Shown: positions 1-12,079, numbered from the stretch's first letter. The stretch: 64,000 bases of DNA from Oasisia sp. SBJ-2009 (GCA_964017155.1 OZ024860.1:53190056-53254055); one strand, 5' to 3'. Program-made: numbers and translations. Notes: generated from the letters alone by a model not told the origin.

Positions 1-123
1 GTATGTATGTATATGTGTATGTATGTGTGTATGTATGTAAGTATGTATGTGTATGTATGCATGCGTGTATGTGTATTTGTGTATGTATGTATATGTGTAT
101 GTATGTATGTATGTATGTTTGTA
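1..123. repeat. (GTAT)n / (GT)n microsatellite
   Basis: Interrupted GTAT tetranucleotide repeat with GTGTAT variants, running from the window edge. The short open frame through it is only a translation of the repeat. Confidence 0.95.
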
Positions 124-1142
124 GCAATACCTTGTATACGGTATCCCTTTTTTTAGAAATGTGGGTTAACCCCCACCTGCTCGCGTTAGCAGGCACCAGT
201 TGTCTCCTGTTTGTCGTGTTGTCACGTGGCTCTGTCCACTAGACTATGTAATAGGCTGTTTTGGTGATCAACGGTTTAAATAGTTGTCATTTCAAAGCAT
301 AGCGTTTATTGCAACAGATAAAACAAGAGCCGGGATGTTGTAATTTGTACTACATTTGATTGAACCGTGTCGTCGAATAAGCTCTAAACATCAACATGTA
401 TTTGTCCGGCATTGACAAGACTTCCTGTGTAGGTCAATTGTGCACCAGTTAAGCGAATTTAATCAGACATACATGTGTTCCCGAGGCAGACTGTAGATTA
501 AAGATGTCGATGTGACAATACGACGGTGCAGTAGCCATGTGACGTTCACAGCTGTCTTGTCAGTCGCTGTACCCGCCACGACATGTCATCTCAGTTCACG
601 TCATTCTTTGTCAACGTTCTTGCTGCACAGACGAGACAATAAACCACTCGTGTTGACGCTGTCTCTGTGAAGCTGTGCTCTCAGTGCTCGACCAGTTCTA
701 CCAGTGGCGAAATAGCGTGTTGGTCAATGTCTCAATTTAACGTCCATATTGACACCGTGTGGACTGTTCGATGACAAAACACGTGATGTCAAACACTGCA
801 CTTCATCATGTGTCCGACGTGAGGTGACGAAAGGTGGTGTCAACTCAAGCGGCGTGTCACGGGAGAGGTCAAGCATGTAAACACACCCACAGATTTTATA
901 ATTATGATACAGTATTTGTTGACCACAAATACACCTGATATTACAGGAACATTCTCTGGCACAAGAACGTGTCGTGACTTCAAACGTTCAAACAACTGAC
1001 TCAGTTGGTGAGACGGGGATCTAAACTTTGTTCTGTTAAACTTTACGCAGAAAGAAACAAAACCGTTAAATTCGCGTCTCTTATGTCGATGTCGTCGCCT
1101 AAAACAACACGCTGTAGCGCTTACATTTTTCCGGCGTTAAAT
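124..1142. other. Unassigned intergenic sequence
   Basis: I see no coding frame of note, no RNA gene and no recognisable repeat in this stretch. Base composition is unremarkable. It leads into the NRF1-type tandem repeats, so it could be upstream or 5' flanking sequence of a gene outside my recognition. Confidence 0.4.
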
Positions 1143-1385
1143 CCGTTCCGATTGACGTTTCTGCGCATGCGCGAGTCAGATGCGGGCCTTGGTTGCTATG
1201 CGGGATGTTTACGTTTCCCACCCCCGGCACCCACCGTTAAAACCGTTCCGATTGACGTTTCTGCGCATGCGCGAGTCAGATGCGGGCCTTGGTTGCTATG
1301 CAGGATGTTTACGTTTCCCACCCCGCGGCACCCACCGTTAAAACCGTTCCGATTGACGTTTCTGCGCATGCGCGTGTCAACTAGT
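1143..1385. repeat. Three-copy tandem repeat, period 100-101 bp
   Basis: Copies begin with CCGTTCCGATTGACG at 1143, 1243 and 1344. The first two are almost identical over the full 100 bp. The third diverges after about 35 bp. Each unit contains a 12-bp alternating purine-pyrimidine palindrome next to a TGACG half-site, followed by a TTTACGTTTCCCACCCC stretch. Confidence 0.9.
1162..1374. promoter_or_regulatory. Three NRF1-type sites (TGCGCATGCGCG)
   Basis: The motif TGCGCATGCGCG occurs at 1162-1173, 1262-1273 and 1363-1374. It fits the established NRF1 consensus YGCGCAYGCGCR exactly, one site per tandem unit, about ten helical turns apart. NRF1 sites are typical of animal CpG-type promoters. 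Promoter activity here is inferred from the motif alone. Confidence 0.5.
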
Positions 1386-1418
1386 TTGTTAACCGGGGAA
1401 AGTTTTGTAGTTTCCGAG

Positions 1419-1685
1419 ATGTTTTACAGTTATCTGATACATTATATGAGCAGTGGCGTGCACCACCCGGCAGTAGCCAAGCATGACGATGTCCAGAGAA
1501 GGGTACGCTCAGCAGCGCTGAAGCATACTTTAAAAGGTGTGTTCAAAAAGGCTAAATTCGAGTCGACTCTAAGACCTGAGTCCAGTCCAGTTATCAGTAA
1601 TAAGATTATCGACATCGTCAAACGTTCATCACAAATAATAGTAATTATTATATTAAGTAACGTTGTCATTGGCATCGGAATATAA
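1419..1685 (+). CDS. Possible short coding exon, unrecognised
   Basis: An open frame starts at the ATG at 1419, about 45 bp downstream of the third NRF1-type site, and ends at a stop at 1683-1685 (88 residues). The predicted peptide begins MFYSYLIHYMSSG, has a basic middle part (RRVRSAALKHTLKGVFKKAKFE) and ends in a hydrophobic run. I recognise no domain. The frame is also open upstream through the tandem repeats, which weakens it as evidence for a gene. It may be a first exon or chance. Confidence 0.18.
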   Translation: MFYSYLIHYMSSGVHHPAVAKHDDVQRRVRSAALKHTLKGVFKKAKFESTLRPESSPVISNKIIDIVKRSSQIIVIIILSNVVIGIGI

Positions 1686-2053
1686 CTATTGAGATGCATT
1701 AATTAAGACGTTTATGTAGAGTAGAAATGATACAGTAACGACAGGAGTGAGCCCGGGCCTGCATCACTCACTGCCATCAGTGCATATGGTGGTGTGTGTT
1801 TTCAATATCTTTATTTCACATTGTCATAGTACGTACAGATGTCCACATAAACATAAAAAATACAAGTGACTAGAAAAATATAAAAGTATTGCACATGGTA
1901 AATAGAGAACAAAAACATTGCACAATGGTACATTCAATCAAAAAGTATTATATATAATTATACAACTTTTGATCCAATGTCATCTTATCCTGGATTGCCA
2001 TTTTATATCACTGTTGATCATTGCAGTTACCAAGTTATTATAAGAGCATCATG

Positions 2054-2696
2054 TCACCGCATGAATTTATATACAAGTTTTCTAATTACAGCTTTACTAC
2101 CTGGTACATGGTATTCTACAAACATGGTGGAGGCACTGCAATATTCAGGCTGACTTAGCAATAAGTGAAACACATTATTGTGAGCCACATGAAGATTACG
2201 TATGCTTGCTACTGTGTAATTGCACCACAGCTGAGCAGTATACATGGGAGAGCAGAAAGTTCTAAGCAAAGTCAGCTTCACTTCAGTGGAACACATGTAA
2301 AATGTCCGCAATAGCATATTACCCCCAGCATATAGTTGTCGGCATTGGTGTAAGATATCTTTGTCATCACGTAATGTATTAGAAATAAAGTAACCCAAAT
2401 ATTTCACATTATCCACGTCCTGGATTGTTTCACCATTAATCTTAAATGATGGAACATCAAAATGTTTCATATAATTTTATTATTTACTTTTAAATATTAA
2501 CACAGCACTGTTCTTGGAGTTGTACTTGATATCATGATTTAAGCCATAGAGTCCACATACCTGCATCAGTTCAGACAGTCTTGATACAGATGGGGATAAA
2601 ATTACCAAGTCATCAGCATACATAAGTTGGTTGATAGTTGTACTACGTATTACACACCCTGTGTTACATTTGTTTAAAGCTATGGTTAAATCATCC

Positions 2697-2770
<74 letters not shown>

Positions 2771-3510
2771 GGTGTGGTGAGAGTATACCACCTTGCCTGA
2801 CACCATTTGTAACACCAAAATGTTCCGACAATTTGCCTGACCATCTTATACACATAGTCTGATTCGAATATAAATATATAAGCTGTCTAACAATATATCC
2901 AGGCACTCCCCTGTCAATCAACTTTTGAAATAAGACAGAATGTTTCACTCTGTCAAAAGCTTTAGAAGCATCTAAAAACATGTAAACATAGACCCATTTA
3001 GACTCCTATACCTGTCAATTACTTCCATTAAGACATAAATACACACGTCTGTCCCATGTTTTTTCTCAAATCCAGACTGATTGGTCATTGTTGACCGCGT
3101 AACTGACATTCTGTCTAACAATATGTTTTCAACAATTTTTGACACAATACTAGCTAATGCAATAGGTCTATAATTGTCTTTGCTGTTAATCTTGCTACAT
3201 TTATCTTTGATAATAGGAACCAGCACAACAGATACAACAGATAACAAAGAACTAGGTAAAAATCCATGTACAAAAAAACCCAGTTATACACATAGCAAGT
3301 AAAGGCACAATGCACTTATCACAATGTTTAAGGTATTCAGCATATACACCATCCATACCATCAGTCTTATTTATATCTAGGCATTTAATAGCATTTTCAA
3401 CTTCGCTAATTTCCACAACTATGTCATTTGTATATTTGGAATCACATTTGATCTGCTGAATGTCTATATCCCTAATACAATTAAAAAGCTGTTTAAAATT
3501 CAGTTATTTC
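2054..3510 (-). pseudogene. Reverse transcriptase ORF, broken
   Basis: Three lesions are visible. A one-base loss in a T run near 2975 shifts the frame between the residues TCF and LDASKAF, in the middle of motif A. The (AT)n tract at 2700-2764 lies between LFN and MDDL and restores the first frame. A stop separates the palm/thumb part (ending about 2480) from the C-terminal part (2470-2054). All segments align in the order expected of one RT, so this is a dead copy. The conserved catalytic YADD is intact. Confidence 0.85.
2700..2764. repeat. (AT)n microsatellite inside RT coding sequence
   Basis: Uninterrupted AT dinucleotide run of about 65 bp. It sits exactly where the RT reads LFN-IY-(M)DDL, whose codons are naturally TATATA-like. 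Confidence 0.95.
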
Positions 3511-4140
3511 AAAAATACCACTAACATCCTCAATACTATTGGGTAAACGTATAAAGGTAAATGGCGGTCTCCTCGGAGAAAGGAGACGAAGACAAGAGAA
3601 AGCGGTACACGCATTTCTGTTAGATCAACGACGTCGCCATCTTGAAATATGACGTAACCAGCAACGAAGATGGCGTGTGTGCCGTATTGTCGTGACGTCA
3701 CAGTTGGCCCCATTTCAACGGCGCGCTGCCGAACGCAGGCAAGAGCTGCCATCCACACCGAGAAGACTCGCGTACGACGTGCTCACGACGAGTTTTCGAT
3801 GCGTCTTGACCGCGTCTTTAGCAAGTCTTGAGGTCGAGTCTTGAGCGAGTCGTGAGCGAGTCTTTAGTTGATTTGCCCGCACACCGCGAAGACTCGCTCA
3901 CGACGCACTAAAGACGGGTCGATTCGCGCGCTCATGTTGCCAACGTGGAAAGTATAATTGCCAAACTGAGTGTGAAGAGAAACCATTTTTACTTCACCCC
4001 TTGTGCTGAAGAAGGTGGATTGTATTTGTCAAAAATACGTACTGTTGGACAAGCCTGGTGTAATTGTAAAATTAATATGGATATAGGAACCAGAATTATG
4101 AAACTTTATTCTTTGTAACATTTGGCAAACATTGAAACAA
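3511..4140. other. Unassigned sequence with CGAAGACTCG-type motifs
   Basis: No convincing gene. A cluster between 3745 and 3925 repeats GAAGACTCGC and CGAGTCTTGAG in both orientations. It contains GCCCGCACACCGCGAAGACT at 3875-3894, which matches the terminal arm of the foldback at 4792-4898. This is probably a decayed terminal-inverted-repeat DNA transposon. I see no transposase. Confidence 0.4.
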
Positions 4141-4144
4141 AATA

Positions 4145-4462
<318 letters not shown>

Positions 4463-4791
4463 ATAATGGGTGACCTCCAACTATTTCATTATAAGACACG
4501 AACAATCTACACAACTTAGATATACGGCCCACGAATTTTGGAGTCTTCGACGAAATTTGAATTTTCCAGTAAATGTTCGTAAGTACTTCACATAAATAAC
4601 GTTTTGCTAAATGCTTGGAGTAACTGTAAATAATATATGTTACAGATTTAGCTTGTAAATATCGTTTCATAGTAAAATTTGATAAGACGTTAGAAAAAAG
4701 GGCCAAAACACCACTAGACCCATGATTACTGCCACGACAGTACGACACCGACGTCTTATCATTTCAGGTTAGGACGACGACGGTCTTGAGG

Positions 4792-4898
4792 AGCCCGCAC
4801 ACCGCGAAGACTAGCTTGCGACGCGCTTGCGACGCAAGCGTCGCAAGCGCGTCGCAAGCGATCTTAAGTCTCACGCGAGTCGTCGCGGTGTGCGGGCT
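4792..4898. mobile_element. Foldback / MITE-like palindrome
   Basis: The outer arms AGCCCGCACACCGCGA and TCGCGGTGTGCGGGCT are almost perfect reverse complements at the two ends, allowing for one extra base. The centre, 4814-4859, is a perfect 22-bp inverted repeat around a 2-base AA loop. The length of 107 bp and the absence of coding capacity fit a non-autonomous element. No clear target-site duplication was identified, so superfamily assignment is open. Confidence 0.7.
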
Positions 4899-5778
4899 AC
4901 TTAATTTAAAAGTCGGTAGTCACCGTACGCATTATAACTCTCTTTTTGGCTGCGCTTTTCGTTGTTATGATGCAGACCTGTCCACGGTTGACGACTTCGT
5001 GCAGCATCACTGACCGACCACGCCCAAAGTTTCCACGTAGTCCTATAAAATGGAAGTTTGGCCAGTATCTAAAATTAAAATTAGTTCTGCTGACCTTAAT
5101 AATACTATACTCGACGAGAGAAGTTCCCTTCAAAGTGTTGGCACTCTACTCTCTCCGATCTTGAAATGTCAAATAAAAACACATCGAAATGTGTAAGGGG
5201 AGGGGCTAAAAGACGTTCGTTCACATCATGATTTACTCTGTACTGTATTCATCTTTGTATTGAGTACAATTTATTTAGCTCAATGCCAATGATTATAATA
5301 TGACCACTTCTTATTAGTTCCTTTCATTGTTTCATTTTTATATAGAAATTGCCAAATATCGGATGTTTGGTTTCAGGTTTTCTAATTTTACTCCGAAGTG
5401 TGCCCGACAAAACCAGCTGTCAGAACACGACGCGAAAGAAGCGATGCATCCCACACAAGTCTAACATAGAATTTCGTAAATTTTCTGTGTAGTCTGAAAG
5501 AACTTTAGCTTTTCTTAAGGCAGGTCACAAATACTGGCATGTGCAGCTTTTACCGTTACCCGTTTCTCGACATAGCGCTCACGACACGGCCAATGACCTG
5601 TCCTATTGGCATTCATGACACGGCCACTGACTTGTCCTGTTGGCATTCATCACTGTGCCGTATACTATTGGTTCCAAACATTGCCAAGTCTTGGCTGGTT
5701 ATTTCACATGTTCGTGAGTTTGTACAGTGACCCAGTAGAGGCACTTAAATGTCAGCCTAGTGCAATGAATTATGTAAT
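4899..5778. other. Unassigned sequence
   Basis: No gene or RNA recognised. Between about 5580 and 5655 a 36-bp unit containing CACGGCCA-TGACYTGTCCT-TTGGCATTCAT is present twice in tandem. It precedes the LINE, and whether any of it is the LINE 5' UTR cannot be told without other copies. Confidence 0.4.
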
Positions 5779-8765
5779 ATGGCACGTGCGGTGGCTATAA
5801 ATAGACTTGGCGTTGCGTTATTAGAATTCGGCTTTGACAATAAGCAGGCCATTTTGGTAGGTATATGTTGCTGGCAATTAAACCATAGGGTTGGCACAAA
5901 CGTGCGGCCGGCCAAGTTGTGTCTGCTGAATGCGAGATCTGTCTGCAACAAGGGAGCTTGTTCAGCTGACTTTGTTGTTGACCACGATCTGTACATATTG
6001 TGCTTGACAGAGACGTGGCTATCTTGCGAGGACACCGTGTCTGCAACCGCTGTCACACCCGGCGGATATACATTCGAACATGTTGCTCGGAGAAACCGTC
6101 GTGGCGGTGGTGTCGGTGTACTTTTCCGAGCTACATACACTGTCGATCACTGAAACCTTTGGCCCGCTTCCTCATTTGAATGCCTCGACCTACAATTACG
6201 TTCTCCAAGGGTCTCTTCCACACTACGACTGTTCGTCATATATCGACCGCCATCATCCAGTCGCAACTCCCAGCCGTTCGCCACCTTCCTTACCGAGTTT
6301 CGAGACCTCGTCGAATGCGTTGGAACGAAGTCTGGCATCATCATCGTCGGCGATTTCAACGTACGGTACGGCGACGACAGTGATCCGCACGCAAGAGCTC
6401 TTCGCGATGTCCTGTCTGACGCCAACTTAAGACAGAACGTTACAGATGCAACACACAACCGCGGAAATGTACTAGATCTCGTAATCACTGCTTCTTCCTC
6501 GTCGCTAGTTACGGGAGTGTCTGTTGACAGTCTTGTCACCGATCATTTTGCTGTTATTTGTGATATTGCCACCACCAAGCCCCGCCCACCTCGAAAGACA
6601 ATAACGTACCGTCGATATGCGGCGATTGACAACTCCAGCTTCACGACAGATCTCAGTGAGTGTAATGTCATCACCCAACCTCTCGGTGATGTGTGCAGCC
6701 TTTATGATCAGTATTGTTCCGATCTGTCGTGCCTTATCGATCACCATGCACCAATTGTGCAGCGTACGGTAAACGAACGACCACACACTCCTTGGTGGTG
6801 TAGGAAACTCGATGACATGAAACGTCGGGTCCGCCTGTCTGAGCGCAGATGGCGCCAAAACAGAACCGACAACTGCCGTAATTGTTACACCGATTTGCGT
6901 GATCAATACTGCAGAACGCTGGCTTCAATTAAAGCCGCATTTTACAGTAAAGTGATTGAAACTGCCTCGAACGACGCTAGAGCAATGCTTCGCATTACGA
7001 ACCGCTTGCTTGGCCGAAAATGCGGAAACACTCTACCGAATGAGATTGGTGGCCCTGCTATTCTTGCCGATCTTTTCGCTAGTCACTTCACCGACAAGAT
7101 CGACTCGATCCGCTGCCAAATTCCGATGCCATCAGCGAACGTCTATAACGCGCATGCACGTGTTATTTTGTCGCCACTGCTGGCGTTTCAGCCGGCTTCG
7201 CTCGACGAAGTAACGTCACTTATTCAAAATGGCAAGATAAAGACGTCCAATATCGATCCACTGCCTTCCGCTATCCTGAAAGCTAATACCTCCATTTCGG
7301 CGCCGATTCTCAGGAGTATCATCAACCTATCTTACGAATCATCCACTGTTCCGGCAAGCATGAAACACGCTGTCATCACGCCTCTTCTAAAACGCTCAGG
7401 TCTTTCCGCCGACGACTACTCCAGCTACCGACCTATCTCTAAACTTCCTTATGCATCCAAATTACTCGAACGTCACGTCTCCGCCCAACTGCGTCTACAT
7501 CTGCAAAGCAACGACCTCGAAGATCCATTTCAGAGTGCCTACCGCCGGGCACACAGTGTCGAAACCGCGATTGTGTGCATTCAAGACGACATTCTGCGAT
7601 ATCTGGATATGCATAAGCACGTAGTACTTGTACTGCTGGACCTCAGCGCTGCGTTTGACACTATCGACCATGACATACTGTTAATAGATCTACATCGAAT
7701 CGGGGTACGAGGCGACGCACTCTGCTGGCTCGCATCGTATCTTACCGACCGCACACAATGCGTCAGTGTCGACGGTCACACGTCTCACAGAACCCGACTG
7801 CGACACGGAGTTCCACAGGGCAGTGTGTTGGGCCCTCTACTTTTCACTGTTTACGGCGCTGGCCTGTCATATATCTTCGAAAGGCATGGTGTTCGTTACC
7901 ATGTGTACGCTGACGACACACAACTCTATGTTGACTTTCCACCTAACGATTCGGCGTCTGCAGCCGACCAGATATCCCGGTGTGTCATCGACGTGAAAGC
8001 TTGGCTAGCGTCGCGCTACCTACTTTTGAACGAAGCAAAAACAGAGACAATTCTCTTTACCACACCGAACCACCGCACTCCGCAGCCACGTCCTCTTGTC
8101 ATCGACATCTGAGGACGCAATGTTACCACTTCGGCCAACATTCGCGACCTTGGCGTGCACCTCGATTCAACTTTGTCGATGACCGCACACGTAAGCCGTA
8201 CCTGCCGGACTGCCTACGCCCAACTTCGTTGTATAGCGCAAATACGATCTGCGCTAACTCTTCGTGCATGCAAGACACTTGTTCATGCGTTAGTCACGTC
8301 GCGACTTGATTTTGGTAATGCTGCCCTGTACGGCATTACTGGAACGCTGTTGTATAGACTTGAAATGGTCCAGCGTTCAGCAGCACGCGTCATCCTACGT
8401 TTACATCGCCGTGACCAACACAGCATGACGGAGCCTCTGCGAGAGTTGCACTGTCTACCCGTGACACAGCGTATTGATTTCAAACTGCTGACTTTTATGC
8501 ACAGCGCCGTGCACGCTAACATTCCACGCTATATGGCTGATCGAATCACGCCGTACGTTCCCCATCGCAGTCTGCGTTCGGCTGACCAGGCTCTCGTCTG
8601 CGTTCCAAGGGTCAACCTAAAACGTTTCGGGCGACATCATCGGGCTTTTCATGTGCGGGACCTACACTCTGGAACTCGCTTCCTTTTTATCTCAGGAAAC
8701 AACAAGATTCCGGACATTTTAAGAAAGACCTAAAAACGTTTTTCTTTAAACAGGCATCTTCGTAA
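5779..8765 (+). pseudogene. LINE ORF2: endonuclease-reverse transcriptase
   Basis: One frame runs almost throughout. The endonuclease shows LLNARSV (about 5920), catalytic CLTETWL (about 6001), YRPP (about 6241), VGDFN (about 6349) and TDHFAV (about 6538). The reverse transcriptase shows YRPISKLPYASKLLE (about 7426), motif A LDLSAAFDTIDHD (about 7639), motif B GVPQGSVLGPLL (about 7810) and catalytic YADD (7906-7917). The C-terminal part shows LGVHLD, SRLDFGNA and VQRSAARVI (8150-8400), then LWNSLPFYLR and LKTFFFKQA. In-frame TGA codons lie at 6151-6153 and 8110-8112. A frameshift near 8655 moves the end to the frame closed by TAA at 8763-8765. There is no other damage, so the copy is fairly young. 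Confidence 0.9.
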
Positions 8766-8970
8766 TTTATTCTAGACATTTTAGAAAGAACATGAACACT
8801 TTATATTTTAAATGAGCATATATTTACTTTTTTACTTTTTGTGTGCATTATTTTATCAAAATGTGTACTTATAATTTGCTGAACTGTTGTAACGTATTAA
8901 AATGTTTAAGCTATTTTACTTGTACACACCCCTGAATTTACTATGTAAAGAAATGAGGTGTTTAAATAAA

Positions 8971-8998
8971 ATTATTATTATTATTATTATTATTATTA
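8971..8998 (+). repeat. (ATT)n 3' tail of the LINE
   Basis: About nine ATT units directly follow AAATAAA. LINEs of this group often end in short simple repeats rather than poly(A). This marks the 3' end of the element. Confidence 0.85.
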
Positions 8999-9250
8999 AC
9001 AATGTATAAGCTTCAAGAATGTTATGCGTTCCGCGTTGGGTCAGACCACCGCGAACCAAATGGTTATTAGTTGGTGACGATATATGGTGCAACGGTAGCC
9101 ATATATTTCCCTTGAGATAAATGTCTGAACGTTGACCACCAAGCTATACAGACTGCGTGATTTGTCATGTATTTAATACACTGTCAACAGTAGCGTAGCC
9201 AGCATTTTACACTGGAGGGCCCGCGCGACAACCGAACAAACTATGTATAC

Positions 9251-9252
<2 letters not shown>

Positions 9253-9314
<62 letters not shown>
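9253..9314. repeat. (AT)n microsatellite
   Basis: Uninterrupted AT run of about 62 bp. Confidence 0.95.
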
Positions 9315-9316
<2 letters not shown>

Positions 9317-9454
9317 CAAACCCAACTCGCTTAAAATGAATGCCGACATGACAACCCAGTTCACTATTCAATGTAGCCTGCAGTTCAGCAAAACCATTCA
9401 CAGAAGGCGTCAAAGTTAAAAAGGAAAAGAGAAACGATACACTATTAAAGATAC

Positions 9455-9477
9455 ACTGGCTGGCTGGCTGGCTAGCT

Positions 9478-9535
<58 letters not shown>

Positions 9536-9645
9536 GGGCTGGTTGGCTGGCTGGCTGGAGGGCTGGCTGGCTGGCTGGCTGGAGGGCTGGCTGGCTGGCT
9601 GGCTGGAGGGCTGGCTGGCTGGCTGTCTGGAGGGCTGGAGGGCTG
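9455..9645. repeat. (CTGG)n tetranucleotide repeat
   Basis: CTGGCTGG array with GGAGGGCTGG variants toward the right end, giving a higher-order 16-20 bp pattern. The Ala/Ser/Gln/Pro-rich open frame on the minus strand is a translation of the repeat. Confidence 0.95.
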
Positions 9646-10055
9646 ACAGCTGACTTAGTGTTTCTACTATTTTGTAGGTTCTCTGGATGTATTTTCTGCG
9701 GAACTTCAGCCCAGTTGGGTCCGTCGCACGTCAACACACATTCTCTGTGTTTACCATCTTTCTATCTTCATTTAACTTCGGCAGCAAGGACCCAGGTAAA
9801 TGTGATATCAAACAGACCAACACGCCCCCGCTAGATTCCTGCTTTTTGTGTAGTTGTCCTGAATTATACAGCTCTCCTGGTTACATTGAGAGACACAATT
9901 TGGTGTTATCGAGCACGCATTTTGAATCTGTGCTCACTGGTAAGGACTGGCTCTACCATTTCACCTCCCGTCAACCAAAACAGTCGTTTCTTGTATCACA
10001 GTTGGTGACCATAAGTGTCATTACTTTTGCACATATGCATACACCCATACGCGCG

Positions 10056-10103
10056 TGCACACACACACACACACACACACTCACACACACACTCACTCAC
10101 TCA

Positions 10104-10144
<41 letters not shown>

Positions 10145-10279
10145 TCTCACACACACACACACTCACTCTCTCACACACACATACACACACACGCACACAC
10201 CCACTCGCGCACACATACACACACACTCACTCGCACACACATACACACACACACTCACTCGCACACACATACATACACA

Positions 10280-10324
<45 letters not shown>
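10056..10324. repeat. (CA)n / (CACT)n microsatellite
   Basis: Long CA tract with interspersed ACTCACTC and CATACA units. Three overlapping His/Thr-rich frames are repeat translations. Confidence 0.95.
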
Positions 10325-10327
<3 letters not shown>

Positions 10328-12060
10328 ATTGAACAAAGTTTCTTTGTTACCTAGTCAGGAAATCGGTCATCTTACGTCCCAAACGATTTGCTTGTATTAT
10401 AAAGAGCTCAGAGCTAGATTGGCTATAACGCTAATTGATCTATTTAATCCAACATTTTAACAATTAAGTCAGACGAACCACCATGCGCATTGGCGTATTG
10501 TATCCCTAGGACATTTTGCCAGTTAGAAATGCAGTTACAGATAGAAGGTACACGCCTACAGATAACGAGGTGGGGACCAGTTGTGTAACTTATAGTAGGT
10601 ACGTCTTGTTAAGTAACGCTAAAAACGAGAACCACTTGCGTGCTCCATAGCTAAACAATTATTACCTTTGTATTTTATTTAATACACCGCCAGTTGGTAA
10701 CTTAGATCCGATGCCAATGGTTCACGAAAGAGCGAATGAACCTAACGCAGAGCCGAGACGGGACGACCTTAGCGCTTGGGTGGAGACTGGAGACGCAACC
10801 GTATTGTCCCAACGATACTGTCGGGCTAATAATACGGCTCCTGGCTACCTTCCACCAGCAAACAGCGCCCTTTCCTCGCCTTGGCCTTCCGTGCGACTGT
10901 TCGACGATAGTTGTACCGTCGTCCTTGGTGGGTGACGTAACTTGGCCGTCCTTCCCCCGGGCCGCCCTATCCGTGCCGTGGAGGAAGGACGGACGGAAAT
11001 AGCCACCGTCGACGGCTGGCGGACTGCTATGGTCTAAAACTGGCGACGCTCGTTTAGATCCCTTCGGTGGTTGAGCTTCCTTTGTAGCTGTGCATTTGGT
11101 TATAATGTAGGCGTTTATACATACATTTGATTAATAATAGGATAACAATTAAAAGAGATTGTGCGTGTAATGCTAGCATTTGGACCAAGACAACATTCAA
11201 ACTGTAACCTAACTGCTTTATACCGCCCGACCTGGCCTGCATTTCCCGGAGGAAGAGAAAGTGTGTAGGCCACATCATCGTGAGAACAATTGGACGATAG
11301 CACCCAGTAATATACGGACAGGGAGAATGTTCTCAGTTTGAGTTCCATCTATCACCTCGAGTAGGCATTGGTATCGCATGAAATTACCGTGTGACGCCGC
11401 CGAAACTCACGGGCTGGAGCAGAAGCCTTACAAGGCCGTTACAAAACGACACTTGAAAGCGGCGGAATCTTGACTATATACCGTGGAAGACAAGACAGGG
11501 CCGCGGTCGACGGCGCTAGGGCAGAGTCTACAACGAGGGAGTCGGGAGAGAACGTCGTATGAGATATCCTCTCTGACGCCGTGCATGCTCTGGAGCCATT
11601 ATCATCTCCTCCGCCGATGAAAGCGGCACGACCGTGATTTACTGGTCCCTCGCATTACAGACGATCACACAGTCGGGCCACTACTGCAACGATACGTTAT
11701 CGGCACAACGACGCAGTATCCAAATGAGAGAGATGTCCTCAATAATAGGGCATGATAATAATGTTTAACAAATCTATCGAATTGCTAATCTACAGGCACA
11801 CAAATACGCAATTGCACGCACACAACCTTGTACGTTTAATTTGGTTGTATATCGGCGTAATACGGATAAGGTAAACAGAATAATATTAATAATTTTTATT
11901 AATTTAGTTAAAATAATCCACGTAAATGCGTTACGTACTTCTTGTTGTCCGTACTGACCAAGGGTACTGAAGGATGTAATACTGTGTGTAGACCTACATA
12001 TACTGTTCTGCACATAATTAGTTAATTCGGTTACCTAGGTAATTAGGTAAAGCTTAATAC
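10325..12060. other. Unassigned sequence
   Basis: Short frames exist on both strands (for example 10736-11002 plus and 11774-12013 minus). None shows a motif I recognise and none extends far. I see no RNA gene and no clear repeat. Confidence 0.4.
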
Positions 12061-12079
12061 TTTGCAAAAAAACACCAAC

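Larger units (their letters stand above)
1800..3510 (-). mobile_element. Non-LTR retrotransposon fragment, RT and C-terminal part
   Basis: This is a 5'-truncated LINE on the minus strand. The recognisable protein runs from about 3510 down to 2054, followed by an AT-rich 3' region with an AATAAA near 1810. Reverse transcriptase motifs appear in order: NYRPIALASIVSKIVE (about 3170), FLDASKAFDRV (about 2950), GVRQGGILSPHLFN (about 2800) and YADDLVILSPS with its catalytic Asp pair (about 2600). A C-terminal YLGYFISNTL region follows (about 2400). No endonuclease is present. The clade is not settled. Confidence 0.85.
5779..8999 (+). mobile_element. CR1/L2-like LINE, near full-length ORF2
   Basis: This is a non-LTR retrotransposon with an APE-type endonuclease, a reverse transcriptase and a conserved C-terminal region, then about 200 bp of AT-rich 3' UTR and an (ATT)n tail at 8971-8998. 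The 5' boundary is uncertain. The first recognisable endonuclease residues are near 5917. The wording of the RT motifs (LDLSAAFDTIDHDILL, GVPQGSVLGPLLF, YADDTQLY) is typical of the CR1/L2/Jockey group. No ORF1 or gag-like protein is visible upstream. Confidence 0.9.

Noticed and set aside
3504..3758. 84-codon minus-strand ORF
   Set aside because: No recognised motif. It overlaps the end of the LINE fragment and CGAAGACTCG-type repeat sequence.
6080..6430. Plus-strand ORF within the LINE endonuclease
   Set aside because: The endonuclease motifs YRPP and VGDFN lie in the main frame, so this is a shadow frame.
9207..9737. Ala/Ser/Gln-rich minus-strand ORF
   Set aside because: It is a translation of the CTGG and AT repeats.
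10015..10354. His/Thr-rich ORFs
   Set aside because: They are translations of the CA microsatellite in three frames.
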